33,005 nucleotides of DNA from Salinisphaera sp. G21_0 (GTDB lineage Bacteria > Pseudomonadota > Gammaproteobacteria > Pseudomonadales > Endozoicomonadaceae): the NCBI RefSeq assembly GCF_017744115.1, contig NZ_JAGHQW010000059.1, forward strand, positions 1 through 33,005, read 5' to 3'. The translations under genes were made by a program, and so were the position numbers. Under the pieces are notes generated by a model, which was given only the letters and a program-made list of their open reading frames with translations, did not search any database and was not told the DNA's origin. The number at the start of each line of letters is the position of its first letter. Position 1 is the stretch's first letter. Positions 1 through 7,473 of this stretch are shown in pieces.

Positions 1-1
1 T

Positions 2-100
2 GAGGTTCTATTGGCAACAAGGTCTCTGGTCCAGAGTAAAGGGCGCTGGGATCAGCTTTGGTCTAATTACATGTCCGGTAAGTTTTTAATTGACGTATAA
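2..100 (+). CDS. possible C-terminal end of a gene entering from the left edge
   Basis: An open frame enters from the left edge and runs 32 codons to a TAA at 98-100, ending in residues like RWDQLWSNYMSGKFLIDV. A second frame, starting at base 3, is also open to a TAA further left, so the choice is uncertain. No domain can be named from so short a piece. It would converge on the broken reverse-strand ORF at 86-451. It may equally be non-coding. Confidence 0.2.
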   Translation, partial: EVLLATRSLVQSKGRWDQLWSNYMSGKFLIDV

Positions 101-451
101 TTCAATTATCAGATTGAGAGAGCACCCATGTTCAAATACGCCTGAGTTGTAAATTGATGTCATATTCTCATATTTATCAGGATTTGCTATTGCTTCCATA
201 TTCTTGAATTGAATTGGACGCTGTAAATCTTCGATAGCCCTTTGATCAATAGGTTTGTTGGTATTATGGCATGTCTGCTCAAGTTGGAGTTCGTCGGGCT
301 GAGCCAGTTCATTTGCGTTAGGTGGAATCGCCTCAACTGGCAACTAGTTGAAATTGCCAAGTTGTCGCTGTTGGTCTTCTGTTGAGTTTGCTGATTGCGG
401 TAGAGCTTTGGGCAATAATTCTGTTTGATTATTTGAAATATTTGTTAGCAT
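86..451 (-). pseudogene. small unknown ORF interrupted by an in-frame amber codon
   Basis: Reading the reverse strand from the ATG at 451-449 gives 35 codons (MLTNISNNQTELLPK...), then TAG at 346-344, then 85 further codons in the same frame to a stop at 88-86. The two halves have the same polar, Asn/Gln-rich, proline-containing composition, which suggests one gene of about 120 codons with a nonsense mutation. A TTG directly after the TAG could restart translation, but I see no Shine-Dalgarno sequence there, and only a weak context before the first ATG. I do not recognise the family. Such composition resembles the N-terminal region of secreted proteins in host-associated bacteria, but that is only an impression. 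Confidence 0.4.
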
Positions 452-596
452 AAGATCGTCATTAAATTTTGTTTACCTATATTTTTGATCCTAAGTTTAC
501 AAAAAAGTTCCATTTACGGAAATTTCCTGGCTGCTACAGAGTTAATAGTCCAATTCCCTGTTCCCTCTTAACCACTCCCTCACAAACCACAACCCA

Positions 597-797
597 TCAC
601 GTTCGCCCGTAAGTATCCTCACTGAACATCGCCAGTTCGTCTTCGGTGATCAGACCCTCTTCTTCGCTATCCAGCTTGTTACCCCTTCTGTCAGTTCGCT
701 GGCCAGGTAAATATGGCAAGTCTGGTTTGTCCGTAACCTCATAAACCCCTTCAGCACCACTGGGACGAAGGATTCTGTCTTCCCGCCTGACATCCAT
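597..797 (-). CDS. small hypothetical protein (66 aa), possibly a remnant
   Basis: A 66-codon ORF from ATG 797 lies 55 bases downstream of the 807-codon gene on the same strand. The product is highly charged (MDVRREDRILRPSGAEG..., ending LAMFSEDTYGRT). The frame stays open 11 codons upstream of the ATG (NKTARQQAREQ) to a TGA, and no ribosome binding site is seen, so it could be the tail of a larger decayed gene rather than an independent gene. A weak echo of the end (LLAMFSEET...) occurs on the reverse strand near 6090-6130. The family is unknown to me. Confidence 0.35.
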   Translation of the reverse strand: MDVRREDRILRPSGAEGVYEVTDKPDLPYLPGQRTDRRGNKLDSEEEGLITEDELAMFSEDTYGRT

Positions 798-852
798 TTG
801 TTCACGAGCTTGCTGGCGAGCTGTTTTATTTCAGCCAGCAGATTTGACTCAC

Positions 853-3276
853 TTATCTGACAGCATTCCAGTTGTCCGAAATCGCAGGTAACCCCATTGC
901 CTTATATATGCAGTTACTCCCTTTTTCCTGATTAAAGCAGTCAAGAGCCAGTGGGTTTCTCACCTTTACAGGGAAGGCCTGCCTTTGATCACTTCTGCCA
1001 ACCACAAGATAGTAGCCACCTGTCGGTTTGTCATGGAACAAGGCAATGACCATGCTTTTGTTGTGCTCGGCCCTGGCTCTTTCAACACTGGTTGGTGATC
1101 GTTTTGTTTTTGTCCCGGCTCCTACAACAATCTGTTTAAGTGTGGATATGACTTCTGAGCCAAAAAGTGTCTCCAGAAATGTGTGTCTTTGCTGAGCTGT
1201 GAATAGTTCCAGCCGCTTGCAGTCTCTGTAATCAAATAAGGGCCTGCCAATGAAGTCGTCGTACATCGCCTTTGCCATAAGCTCGAACTCCTGATCAGCA
1301 GGAGATGCTTTGCGCTCCTTGTCATACCCCCAGCCGAATGGATATTGCTTCAGCTTAAAGAGTCGTAATATATCATCAGCGTATTTCCGGACACATTGGC
1401 GCTGACTCTCTGAGTGTCTGGATGCTCCTTTTTCAAACTCAGCCAAAAATTCCCTGCGTGTCCATTTTGCCGGATCACCTTTGACATCCCAGTTTTTTGG
1501 AAAGACCACGGATTGTTTCAGCAGGTGCAGCATTGTTCCATCAATATTGCCGCCGTTGCCTGGCACTTTTTCATTTTCTGCTATTTCAGAGAGTTTTCTT
1601 GCTGAGGGTGGAGCAATCTTTTCGGCAATCTGGCGGTAGCCTACGGTTTCTGAAAACTTGTGGACACATTCGCTGGGCTTCATTGCCTGCTGTTTGACCC
1701 GGTTAAGATCATTGACAATGGCTCTTGATTTTTCTGCACAGCGCTCTTCCAGAAATTGATCCAGCTCTTTTCTTTCAGGCTCGCTTTGACAGTTTTCTAC
1801 AAACTTCAGCACCGCATCTGCAATAGCTAAATCCCCCTTAAGCTTACGGATGTCGGCGATGGATGGGTAGGTTTTTGTGACAGTGACAGGCTTTGGTGTT
1901 TCCCTGGCAACAGGTGGTTTGCTGCTGGCAGGTTTTGCTTCAGGCTTTGGGGTGGATGGTTTTGACATCACTGGTTCTGGCTTTGTTTCTTCTTCTTGGT
2001 TCTTTTTGGACTGTTCAAGGAATTTCCACCCCTCTTCAAGTGTTCTGTCTACCTCCTCCATTTCCTTATCTGTGGCTTCACGGCGCTTTCTTTCCAGTTC
2101 TGAAAGCTGTGAGGTTGAGTGTTTATTGGTAGTTTTTGTGTTGTCCTGCTTTTTGTGTTTTTTATTACCTGACAGTGGTTGGTCAATAGCGCCGGCTACA
2201 GACTCTTTTTTGCCATCATTGTTTGAGTGTGGCTGATTGACACCAGAATCAGAGCCCGGGTCTCTGCCATCTGGAGCAGAAGGGACGGAAACGCCAGAGT
2301 CTCTTACCAGCGCGTTTACTTCATTGCTCATGAAGTTAAAAGCGGAAAGTGTCTGTAACCTGCAAAGAAGAGACTTATCGGTATCCGATTCAACCTTCTC
2401 CAGAGCATCTTTAAACGTGGGGTTACCGAAGGCTTCGGATATGCAGGCAGTTCTGACATCATCCATCAGCATGCCCAATTTCTCGGTCATTTGATCGATC
2501 GCATGTTTGATGATTTCTCCCTTTGCTTTCATGCCTGCTGGCATTTGCCTGTCGAGCTGATATACGCGTCGTACGAACTCAGTAAAATGATGTGCTGCTG
2601 TTGCCTTATCGGGAGAGACAAAATCGTGAGCCCTGAAAGTAAATAGCTCTTTTAATTCCAGAATGGCTTTTTGTCCCTTCCCCTCTCTGATTTTTCTCAA
2701 ATTCTGCGAAAGTTTAATTTCAAACTTCTGATAATCCTGATCAGGTAATTCAGGAATAAAAGGGAGTGCTATATCTTCATCGAACAGTTCATCCAGCTCT
2801 GAGTCTGAAATTTCAATCTCATCGGCTTGCTTCCGGGAAGGAGGTTCTTTAGGTCTTTCCGGCTCTTTAGGCCTTTCCAGTTCTTTAGGCTTTTCCGGCT
2901 CTTTAGGCCTTTCCAGTTCTTTAGGCTTTTCTGGCTCTTTAGGCCTTTCCGGTTCTTTGCTCTTCTTTTTGGGTGCTGGCTTTTCCATCTCTGGCATCAT
3001 CATGCCGAACAGTTTTTCATGTTCCGGGGCGGAAGTCTTGACTGTACCCGGGAAAAAAGCGTGTACTTGGCTAACAACCTGAGGATTGTACTTGTTGAGG
3101 CTTTTACGGGTGGGAGTGGACGCAAAACTCTTACTGAAATTAGATTTTTGACCGGGATCTTCATCTTCCCAGTGGCAACTCTGTCGCTCTGTATGGGCAG
3201 AGTTACTGCCACGGCGAGCAGCAGAAGAATATTGTGTGTTCAGCCTGTGTGGTGAGAGCTGGTTATTAGTATCCAC
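853..3276 (-). CDS. large unknown protein (807 aa) with charged Pro/Lys/Glu hexapeptide repeats
   Basis: A long intact ORF starts at GTG 3276, with AGGGA seven bases upstream (CAGGGATTATCAAGTG), which supports this start. The product has a Ser/Arg-rich N-terminus, a basic patch at about residues 101-107 (APKKKSK), six-residue RPKEPE/KPKELE repeats at about 108-146, an acidic stretch after them (EIEISDSELDELFDED, about 153-168), a largely helical middle, a second low-complexity Pro/Lys/Ser linker near 430-470, and a more globular C-terminal third (about 480-807). There is no signal peptide, no transmembrane segment, and no catalytic motif I can defend. Size, disordered linkers and unique composition are typical of proteins delivered to hosts, but no secretion system is in the window. 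The coding status is near certain; the function is unknown. Confidence 0.85.
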   Translation of the reverse strand: MDTNNQLSPHRLNTQYSSAARRGSNSAHTERQSCHWEDEDPGQKSNFSKSFASTPTRKSLNKYNPQVVSQVHAFFPGTVKTSAPEHEKLFGMMMPEMEKPAPKKKSKEPERPKEPEKPKELERPKEPEKPKELERPKEPERPKEPPSRKQADEIEISDSELDELFDEDIALPFIPELPDQDYQKFEIKLSQNLRKIREGKGQKAILELKELFTFRAHDFVSPDKATAAHHFTEFVRRVYQLDRQMPAGMKAKGEIIKHAIDQMTEKLGMLMDDVRTACISEAFGNPTFKDALEKVESDTDKSLLCRLQTLSAFNFMSNEVNALVRDSGVSVPSAPDGRDPGSDSGVNQPHSNNDGKKESVAGAIDQPLSGNKKHKKQDNTKTTNKHSTSQLSELERKRREATDKEMEEVDRTLEEGWKFLEQSKKNQEEETKPEPVMSKPSTPKPEAKPASSKPPVARETPKPVTVTKTYPSIADIRKLKGDLAIADAVLKFVENCQSEPERKELDQFLEERCAEKSRAIVNDLNRVKQQAMKPSECVHKFSETVGYRQIAEKIAPPSARKLSEIAENEKVPGNGGNIDGTMLHLLKQSVVFPKNWDVKGDPAKWTRREFLAEFEKGASRHSESQRQCVRKYADDILRLFKLKQYPFGWGYDKERKASPADQEFELMAKAMYDDFIGRPLFDYRDCKRLELFTAQQRHTFLETLFGSEVISTLKQIVVGAGTKTKRSPTSVERARAEHNKSMVIALFHDKPTGGYYLVVGRSDQRQAFPVKVRNPLALDCFNQEKGSNCIYKAMGLPAISDNWNAVR
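2839..2955 (-). repeat. in-gene tandem repeat of 18 bases (RPKEPE/KPKELE)
   Basis: On the plus strand the units read like tctttaggcctttccggt and tctttaggcttttccagt, repeated about six times inside the 807-codon gene. Each 18-base unit encodes six residues (RPKEPE, KPKELE and variants), so gains or losses keep the reading frame. The units alternate between two versions (cctttcc and cttttcc), which suggests duplication in pairs. Confidence 0.85.
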
Positions 3277-3688
3277 TTGATAATCCCTGACTTAAATAAC
3301 TGGATTTAATTAAAGTTAGAGTTTTGTAAGTCCAAAAAATTCAATATCAGCTCAGGGAATTCATCATTAATTTATAAATTACTGAATAAAAAAGTTATTT
3401 TATACTCCTTTGAATGCATTTAAATGAAGGTTTATTTGGGATAATAGTACCTATTAGCTCTGCGCAAGGAGCAATTCTCAAAAACTACTTATATATTAAA
3501 CCACTAGAATCAACGCTCTATCGAAGCGATAAATGATTTAAATAATGAAAATCCTGGTTGCTTCCGGCTAGCTTTGCCATTATGTTTTAACTGTTTTTTT
3601 ATACAGTCTGGGTTTTCTTGTAAACGCTGATGCCCAGATTAGCCTGTCAGATTCATTACGACCAGCAAAGCATGGAGACTTCAGGGAC
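3277..3688. other. AT-rich divergent intergenic region
   Basis: These 412 bases separate the reverse 807-codon gene from the forward methylase. They are much richer in A/T than the neighbouring genes. A palindromic CATTTAAATG (3417-3426) and a TATAAAAT-like reverse-strand box just beside it could belong to a promoter for the 807-codon gene, but no convincing -35 element can be paired with it. No RNA gene or ORF is evident. Confidence 0.4.
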
Positions 3689-5235
3689 TTGTTACACATT
3701 ATTGATGATATTCGGCAACAAGCCGCCTTGAAACTTGATCAAGCCAAACGGAGTGAGCAAGGGCAGTATATGACGCCAGCGCCAACAGCTGAGCTGTTGG
3801 CGTCCATGTTTGATAATTTCAGCGGCGATGTCTCATTGCTGGACGCTGGGGCAGGTGTTGGCTCCTTAACCGCTGCTTTTTTGCAAAGAGTGGTTCAGGA
3901 AGGCGGTGTCAATAAAATTACCGCTACCGCCTACGAAACCGACAAGGTTCTGATTAATAACTTGCACAATAGCATGGCTCTGTTTGCCGAGGTTGCAGGG
4001 GAGCAAAAGATTCAGTGGCACAGTAATATTATCCCGGCCGATTTTATTGAGAGTGCTGTCAATCAATTGCAGGCGATTTCTTTCGATGCGACCCCTATAA
4101 CTCGTTACAACAAGGCGATTCTTAATCCACCTTATTTCAAGATCGGCAGTAAAAGCCGCCATCGAAAGTTACTCCAGCAGGTAGGCATCGAGACCGGCAA
4201 CCTCTATTCCGCCTTTGTTGCACTTGCCATCAAACTTCTTGAGCCTGGTGGTGAACTGGTGGCCATTACCCCGCGCAGTTTCTGCAATGGCCCGTACTTT
4301 AAAGGATTCAGGGATATCCTGTTAGAGGATACTGCACTGAAGAAAATCCGGGTATTCAACAGCCGTACGAAAGCGTTTAAAGGGGACAAAGTCCTGCAGA
4401 AAATGTGATTTTCCATCTGGTAAAGGGGGAACCACAGGGGGATGTGGAAATTTCATCCAGCAGTTGCGCTGAAGACCGGAACCCGATTATTCGAATCACC
4501 CCTTTCCATGAAGTGGTTAATTCAGATAATCCAGACCGTTTTATCCATATTGTGACCTCAGAGCAGGAAGCTGATATCGCCGTTAAGGTTGGCGGTTTGC
4601 CTTGCTCATTGTCTGATTTGGGCCTTGATGTCAGCACCGGAAAAGTGGTTGATTTCAGGACCAGAGATAACCTCAGAATGGAGCCCGAAGCGCAGACTGT
4701 GCCGCTAATTTATCCTATGCATTTAAAAAATGGTTCTATCGTATGGCCAATAAACAATGTAAAAAAACCGAATGCCCTGCTTAACAACAGTGAAACCGCC
4801 AAACTGATGGTTCCCAACGGCACTTATATTTTGACCAAACGACTGACAGCAAAAGAAGAAAAGCGTCGGATTGTTGCCTCCCTTTATGAAACGTCTGTTG
4901 CTGATGTAGACGTCGTTGGCTTTGAGAATAAAACCAACTATTTTCATGCCTTGGGTAAACCGTTGCCGCAGGATCTTGCCAGGGGTTTATGGCTGTTTTT
5001 GAACAGCACCATTGTTGATCAATATTTTCGGCAGTTTAACGGGCATACCCAAGTCAACGCCACAGATCTGAGAAACTTGCGTTACCCGACAACAGAGCAG
5101 TTGCAAGCTTTAGGGCATAGAGCAAAAGGGAACTCGCTGCCATCTCAGGAGGAGATCAATCGTCTGGTGTCGGCTATTTTTCAGCCAGTAATCCCTTCCT
5201 TCACGATCGAGCTTAGTATTCTGGCCTCTTTGTAA
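3689..5235 (+). pseudogene. Eco57I/PstI-class N6-adenine DNA methylase, frameshifted
   Basis: Two adjacent ORFs (3689-4408 and 4405-5235) together make a type II modification methylase of about 500 residues. The first half carries the early QGQYMTPAPTAELLASMF segment, the SAM-binding motif LLDAGAGVGSLTAAF (about 50-64), the catalytic NPPY (LNPPYFKI, about 149-156) and the conserved LVAITPRSFCNGPYF block. The second half carries the target-recognition part. At about 4397-4402 the sequence CAGAAAATGTGA stops the first frame; one extra G (CAG GAA AAT GTG ATT) would join it to VIFHLVKG. So there is a one-base deletion, or a sequencing error. The TTG at 3689 is not certain as start: the frame is open further upstream (SLSDSLRPAKHGDFRD), with no in-frame ATG. 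The extreme C-terminus, after about SAIF (5180), reads into the antisense of the neighbouring reverse ORF and is probably not original. Confidence 0.82.
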
Positions 5236-5496
5236 GATACCAATATGTGCTCCAACGTGAGCTGTAGCTGCGCCGTCTTTGAATGCTGTACCAATGGGTG
5301 CCTTACTGAACCAGTTGGAGCGGGTATCCAGGAGAGCAAAAACAGCATCCACCATGTCTGGTGTTTTCTGGTCAATTCTCTGAAGCACTTCAGCAATTTT
5401 CGTCTTTGATATTCCGGAAAACTCTTCGGGCACCGCGGTCCCTTCTTCAGAAATCAGCCTGTTTCTCAGTGCAATAGCATCGTCAACTACGCCCAT
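5110..5496 (-). pseudogene. truncated candidate type II restriction endonuclease N-terminus (128 aa)
   Basis: The ORF begins at ATG 5496, with a plausible AGG six bases before it (TTTAGGTAATCATG), and converges on the methylase. Residues 1-105 look like a real soluble protein (MGVVDDAIALRNRLISEEG..., DTRSNWFSKAPIGTAFKDG). The last 20 or so residues are read from the antisense of the methylase end, so the protein seems cut by a deletion that joined it to the methylase tail near 5165-5190. Convergent placement beside a methylase suggests the partner endonuclease. I cannot name its family, and no PD-(D/E)xK motif is present in the remaining part. A small unrelated protein is the alternative. Confidence 0.45.
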
Positions 5497-5650
5497 GATT
5501 ACCTAAACCTTGGGTCAGGGAAATGTGCGAGGATTTTATAGATCTATTGGAAAGGAATATACAACGGAATACTTCTGACTAATTTACACAATAATTCGAC
5601 TCAATTGCTAATCTGAGCCGCCTGATTCTGTGTCTTTGTAGGAATACTCA

Positions 5651-5668
5651 CATTGATACGTATCAATG
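5651..5668. promoter_or_regulatory. 18-base perfect palindrome, possible operator
   Basis: CATTGATACGTATCAATG is a perfect inverted repeat with no spacer. It sits in the 313-base gap between the truncated restriction ORF and the small coiled-coil gene (start 5810). Size and symmetry fit a dimeric regulator site, for example a controller protein of a restriction system, but no second copy is seen nearby and no regulator gene is adjacent. The rest of the 5497-5809 gap shows no supported feature. Confidence 0.35.
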
Positions 5669-5809
5669 CTTGCAGTTGAGGTGCTCAGCCAAGGCCAATG
5701 ACATTTTTCCCGTATTGGGGATGGGATACCGTTTCTGAACTTAGTACCATTGCCTTCTATTAAATCGTCTGCTGCGTTCCGCAGAAATGATATCAAAGGA
5801 GGCGTTGCT

Positions 5810-6064
5810 ATGGATCGTATCCATCTGGCACAGGTACCACGAAACAAGCAGGGCAAGATCAGTTATTCTTCCATCCCTTCTATGGTAGTGCGGGTGATGG
5901 TGGCTGAAGAGGAGCTATCGGTTTTGCAACGACGGGTGAAACGGCACCATGATGTTCGGGACCGATTGCACATTTGTGAAGAGGAGCTGGCTGGGCTGGA
6001 GGCGCATATTGCTGATTTGGAAGAGAAGTTGGGTGAGTGGCGGGCGTTGCTGGCGGAGGCGTGA
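5810..6064 (+). CDS. small coiled-coil protein (84 aa), unknown
   Basis: The ATG at 5810 has a strong AGGAGG seven bases upstream, which makes it a better start than the in-frame start at 5750. The 84-residue product has a basic N-terminus (MDRIHLAQVPRNKQGK) followed by heptad-like charged helix (about 35-84: VAEEELSVLQRRVKR..., LEAHIADLEEKLGEW). There is no membrane segment or enzyme motif. It lies just upstream of the IS200-like transposase, separated by about 160 bases. The family is not recognised; an accessory DNA-binding or structural role is possible but not shown. Confidence 0.6.
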   Translation: MDRIHLAQVPRNKQGKISYSSIPSMVVRVMVAEEELSVLQRRVKRHHDVRDRLHICEEELAGLEAHIADLEEKLGEWRALLAEA

Positions 6065-6226
6065 AAGCGGTTACTTTTACAGCCTGATGGTCACAGCCGC
6101 CAGAGTCTCTTCACTGAACATGGCAAGAAGAAAAATAGAGAAAAATAGGACATCCACATTTTCTTGATTATTCAGACATCTCGACTACTTTTTTAGCATC
6201 AAAAACTTAAAGATCGCTACTAAAAC

Positions 6227-7207
6227 ATGACGACTGCTCGGAAAAACTTGATAGACCCAGCCTCTACACCTTATTACCACTGCATGGCTCGCTGCGTTCG
6301 TCAAGCCTTTCTCTGTGGTAAAGATTCGTTTTCCGGTAAGAACTGCGAACACCGTCGCCAATGGGTGGAAGACCGAATTCAACAGCTATCGTCAATCTTT
6401 GCATTGGAAGTTTGTGCTTATGCGGTCATGTCCAATCATTACCACATCGTGCTTTACATCAACCGTAAACAGGCCAGGAGCTGGTCTACCAATGAGATTC
6501 TCACTCGTTGGTCTTCCCTGTTTTCAGGCCCGATGCTGGTCCAACGATTTCTCTCTGGCGAACAATTGCGCGAGGCAGACAGGCTTCGGGTGGATGAGTT
6601 TGCTGAAGAATATCGTTGTCGTTTGATGGATATCGGCTGGTTTATGAGATGCCTCAACGAGCATCTGGCCAGAAAAGCCAATAAAGAGGATAACTGTAAG
6701 GGAAGGTTCTGGGAAGGACGTTATAAAAGCCAGGCGCTGCTCGACGAAGCGGCTCTGCTGACTTGTATGGCCTATGTCGATTTAAACCCTGTTCGAGCCA
6801 AAATGGCGAAATCGCCAGAGACCTCTGAATACACTTCTATCAGCAAACGGACGAAATACTACTCAGCTCCATCCGGTAAAAAGCAACCTGCCAAATTGAA
6901 GCCCTTCAAAGAGCCAGGACAAAACCCTGACCATGCATTGCCTTATGCACTCAGTAGTTATTTTGAACTGGTTGACTGGTCGGGAGGAATTGTTCGTCAA
7001 GGTAAGCGAGGTTGTTTAAACGACAACATTCCCTCAATACTTAAGTTTTTTGATATTCCGCCGGATGAGTGGATTAAAACCATGCAGTGGAATAATCGTT
7101 TCTATCGGGCCGTTGGTACGCTGGCATCACTGAAAAGTTATGCTGAGAAAGTGGGAAAGTCTTGGGTACATGGTCAGAGTATCAGCGCTTTGCTATTTGC
7201 AGGCTAA
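6227..7207 (+). CDS. IS200-like / REP-associated tyrosine transposase (Y1 HUH family, 326 aa)
   Basis: This is a single-strand DNA transposase of the HUH-nuclease class. The sequence shows the N-terminal TPYYHCMARCVRQAFLCG, the metal-binding HUH motif in AVMSNHYHIVLYI (residues about 66-78), and the conserved CMAYVDLNPVRAKM (about 180-193). The tyrosine of that last block is probably the nucleophile, by analogy with REP-associated transposases. At 326 residues it is longer than IS200 TnpA (about 150) and matches the long variant frequent in marine gammaproteobacteria. It starts at ATG 6227, where the ribosome binding site is poor. The frame is intact, so it may be active. The element beside it carries short inverted flanking sequences. 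Confidence 0.92.
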   Translation: MTTARKNLIDPASTPYYHCMARCVRQAFLCGKDSFSGKNCEHRRQWVEDRIQQLSSIFALEVCAYAVMSNHYHIVLYINRKQARSWSTNEILTRWSSLFSGPMLVQRFLSGEQLREADRLRVDEFAEEYRCRLMDIGWFMRCLNEHLARKANKEDNCKGRFWEGRYKSQALLDEAALLTCMAYVDLNPVRAKMAKSPETSEYTSISKRTKYYSAPSGKKQPAKLKPFKEPGQNPDHALPYALSSYFELVDWSGGIVRQGKRGCLNDNIPSILKFFDIPPDEWIKTMQWNNRFYRAVGTLASLKSYAEKVGKSWVHGQSISALLFAG

Positions 7208-7384
7208 CTTTCCGTCCGCCATATTGTTGAAGCTGAAAAAACTCTGACTTCAGCCCCTGCCCTTCACACTACGCTATAGACTCTGGCAGCTCATAAGTGA
7301 ACTTCTAAGTTCTGATTGCTTTTCTCTTCCTTGACTGTGACCTTCATTTCCGTAATTAGCGAACGAAATATTTGATTATCTTGG

Positions 7385-7442
7385 CTTTAAAATCTTTGGG
7401 TGTCCTTTTTTTGCTCTTTAAATCTTTGGATGTCCTTTTTTT
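7385..7442 (+). repeat. 30-base direct duplication downstream of the transposase
   Basis: CTTTAAAATCTTTGGGTGTCC (split here as CTTTAAAATC and TTTGGGTGTCC) followed by T7 recurs about 30 bases later as a near copy with TTTGGATGTCC and T7. The second copy's GGATGTCC is the inverse of the sequence at the transposase's upstream side. The 266-base gap 7208-7473 otherwise shows no gene; the T-rich runs could also end transcription of the transposase. Confidence 0.7.
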
Positions 7443-7473
7443 CCCTTTTTTTCCTTGTCAGGGTAATGAATGA

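Larger units (their letters stand above)
6147..7442 (+). mobile_element. IS200-like (Y1 transposase) element with short inverted flanks
   Basis: The transposase gene is bracketed by AGGACATCCA at 6147-6156 and its exact inverse TGGATGTCCT at 7427-7436; a variant, TGGGTGTCCT, lies at 7397-7406. IS200/IS605 and REP-associated transposases use subterminal hairpins rather than classical inverted repeats, so these may be recognition sequences rather than the true ends. The outer limits given are therefore approximate. Confidence 0.45.

Noticed and set aside
5608-5856. 82-codon reverse ORF over the small palindrome
   Set aside because: It overlaps the ribosome binding site and start of the better-supported forward gene at 5810 and has no protein-like features.
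597-6130. Similarity of LAMFSEDT at 600-640 and LLAMFSEET near 6090-6130 (both reverse) as a repeated gene end
   Set aside because: Only about 14 of 16 bases agree, too little to claim common origin; noted in the feature text as an echo.
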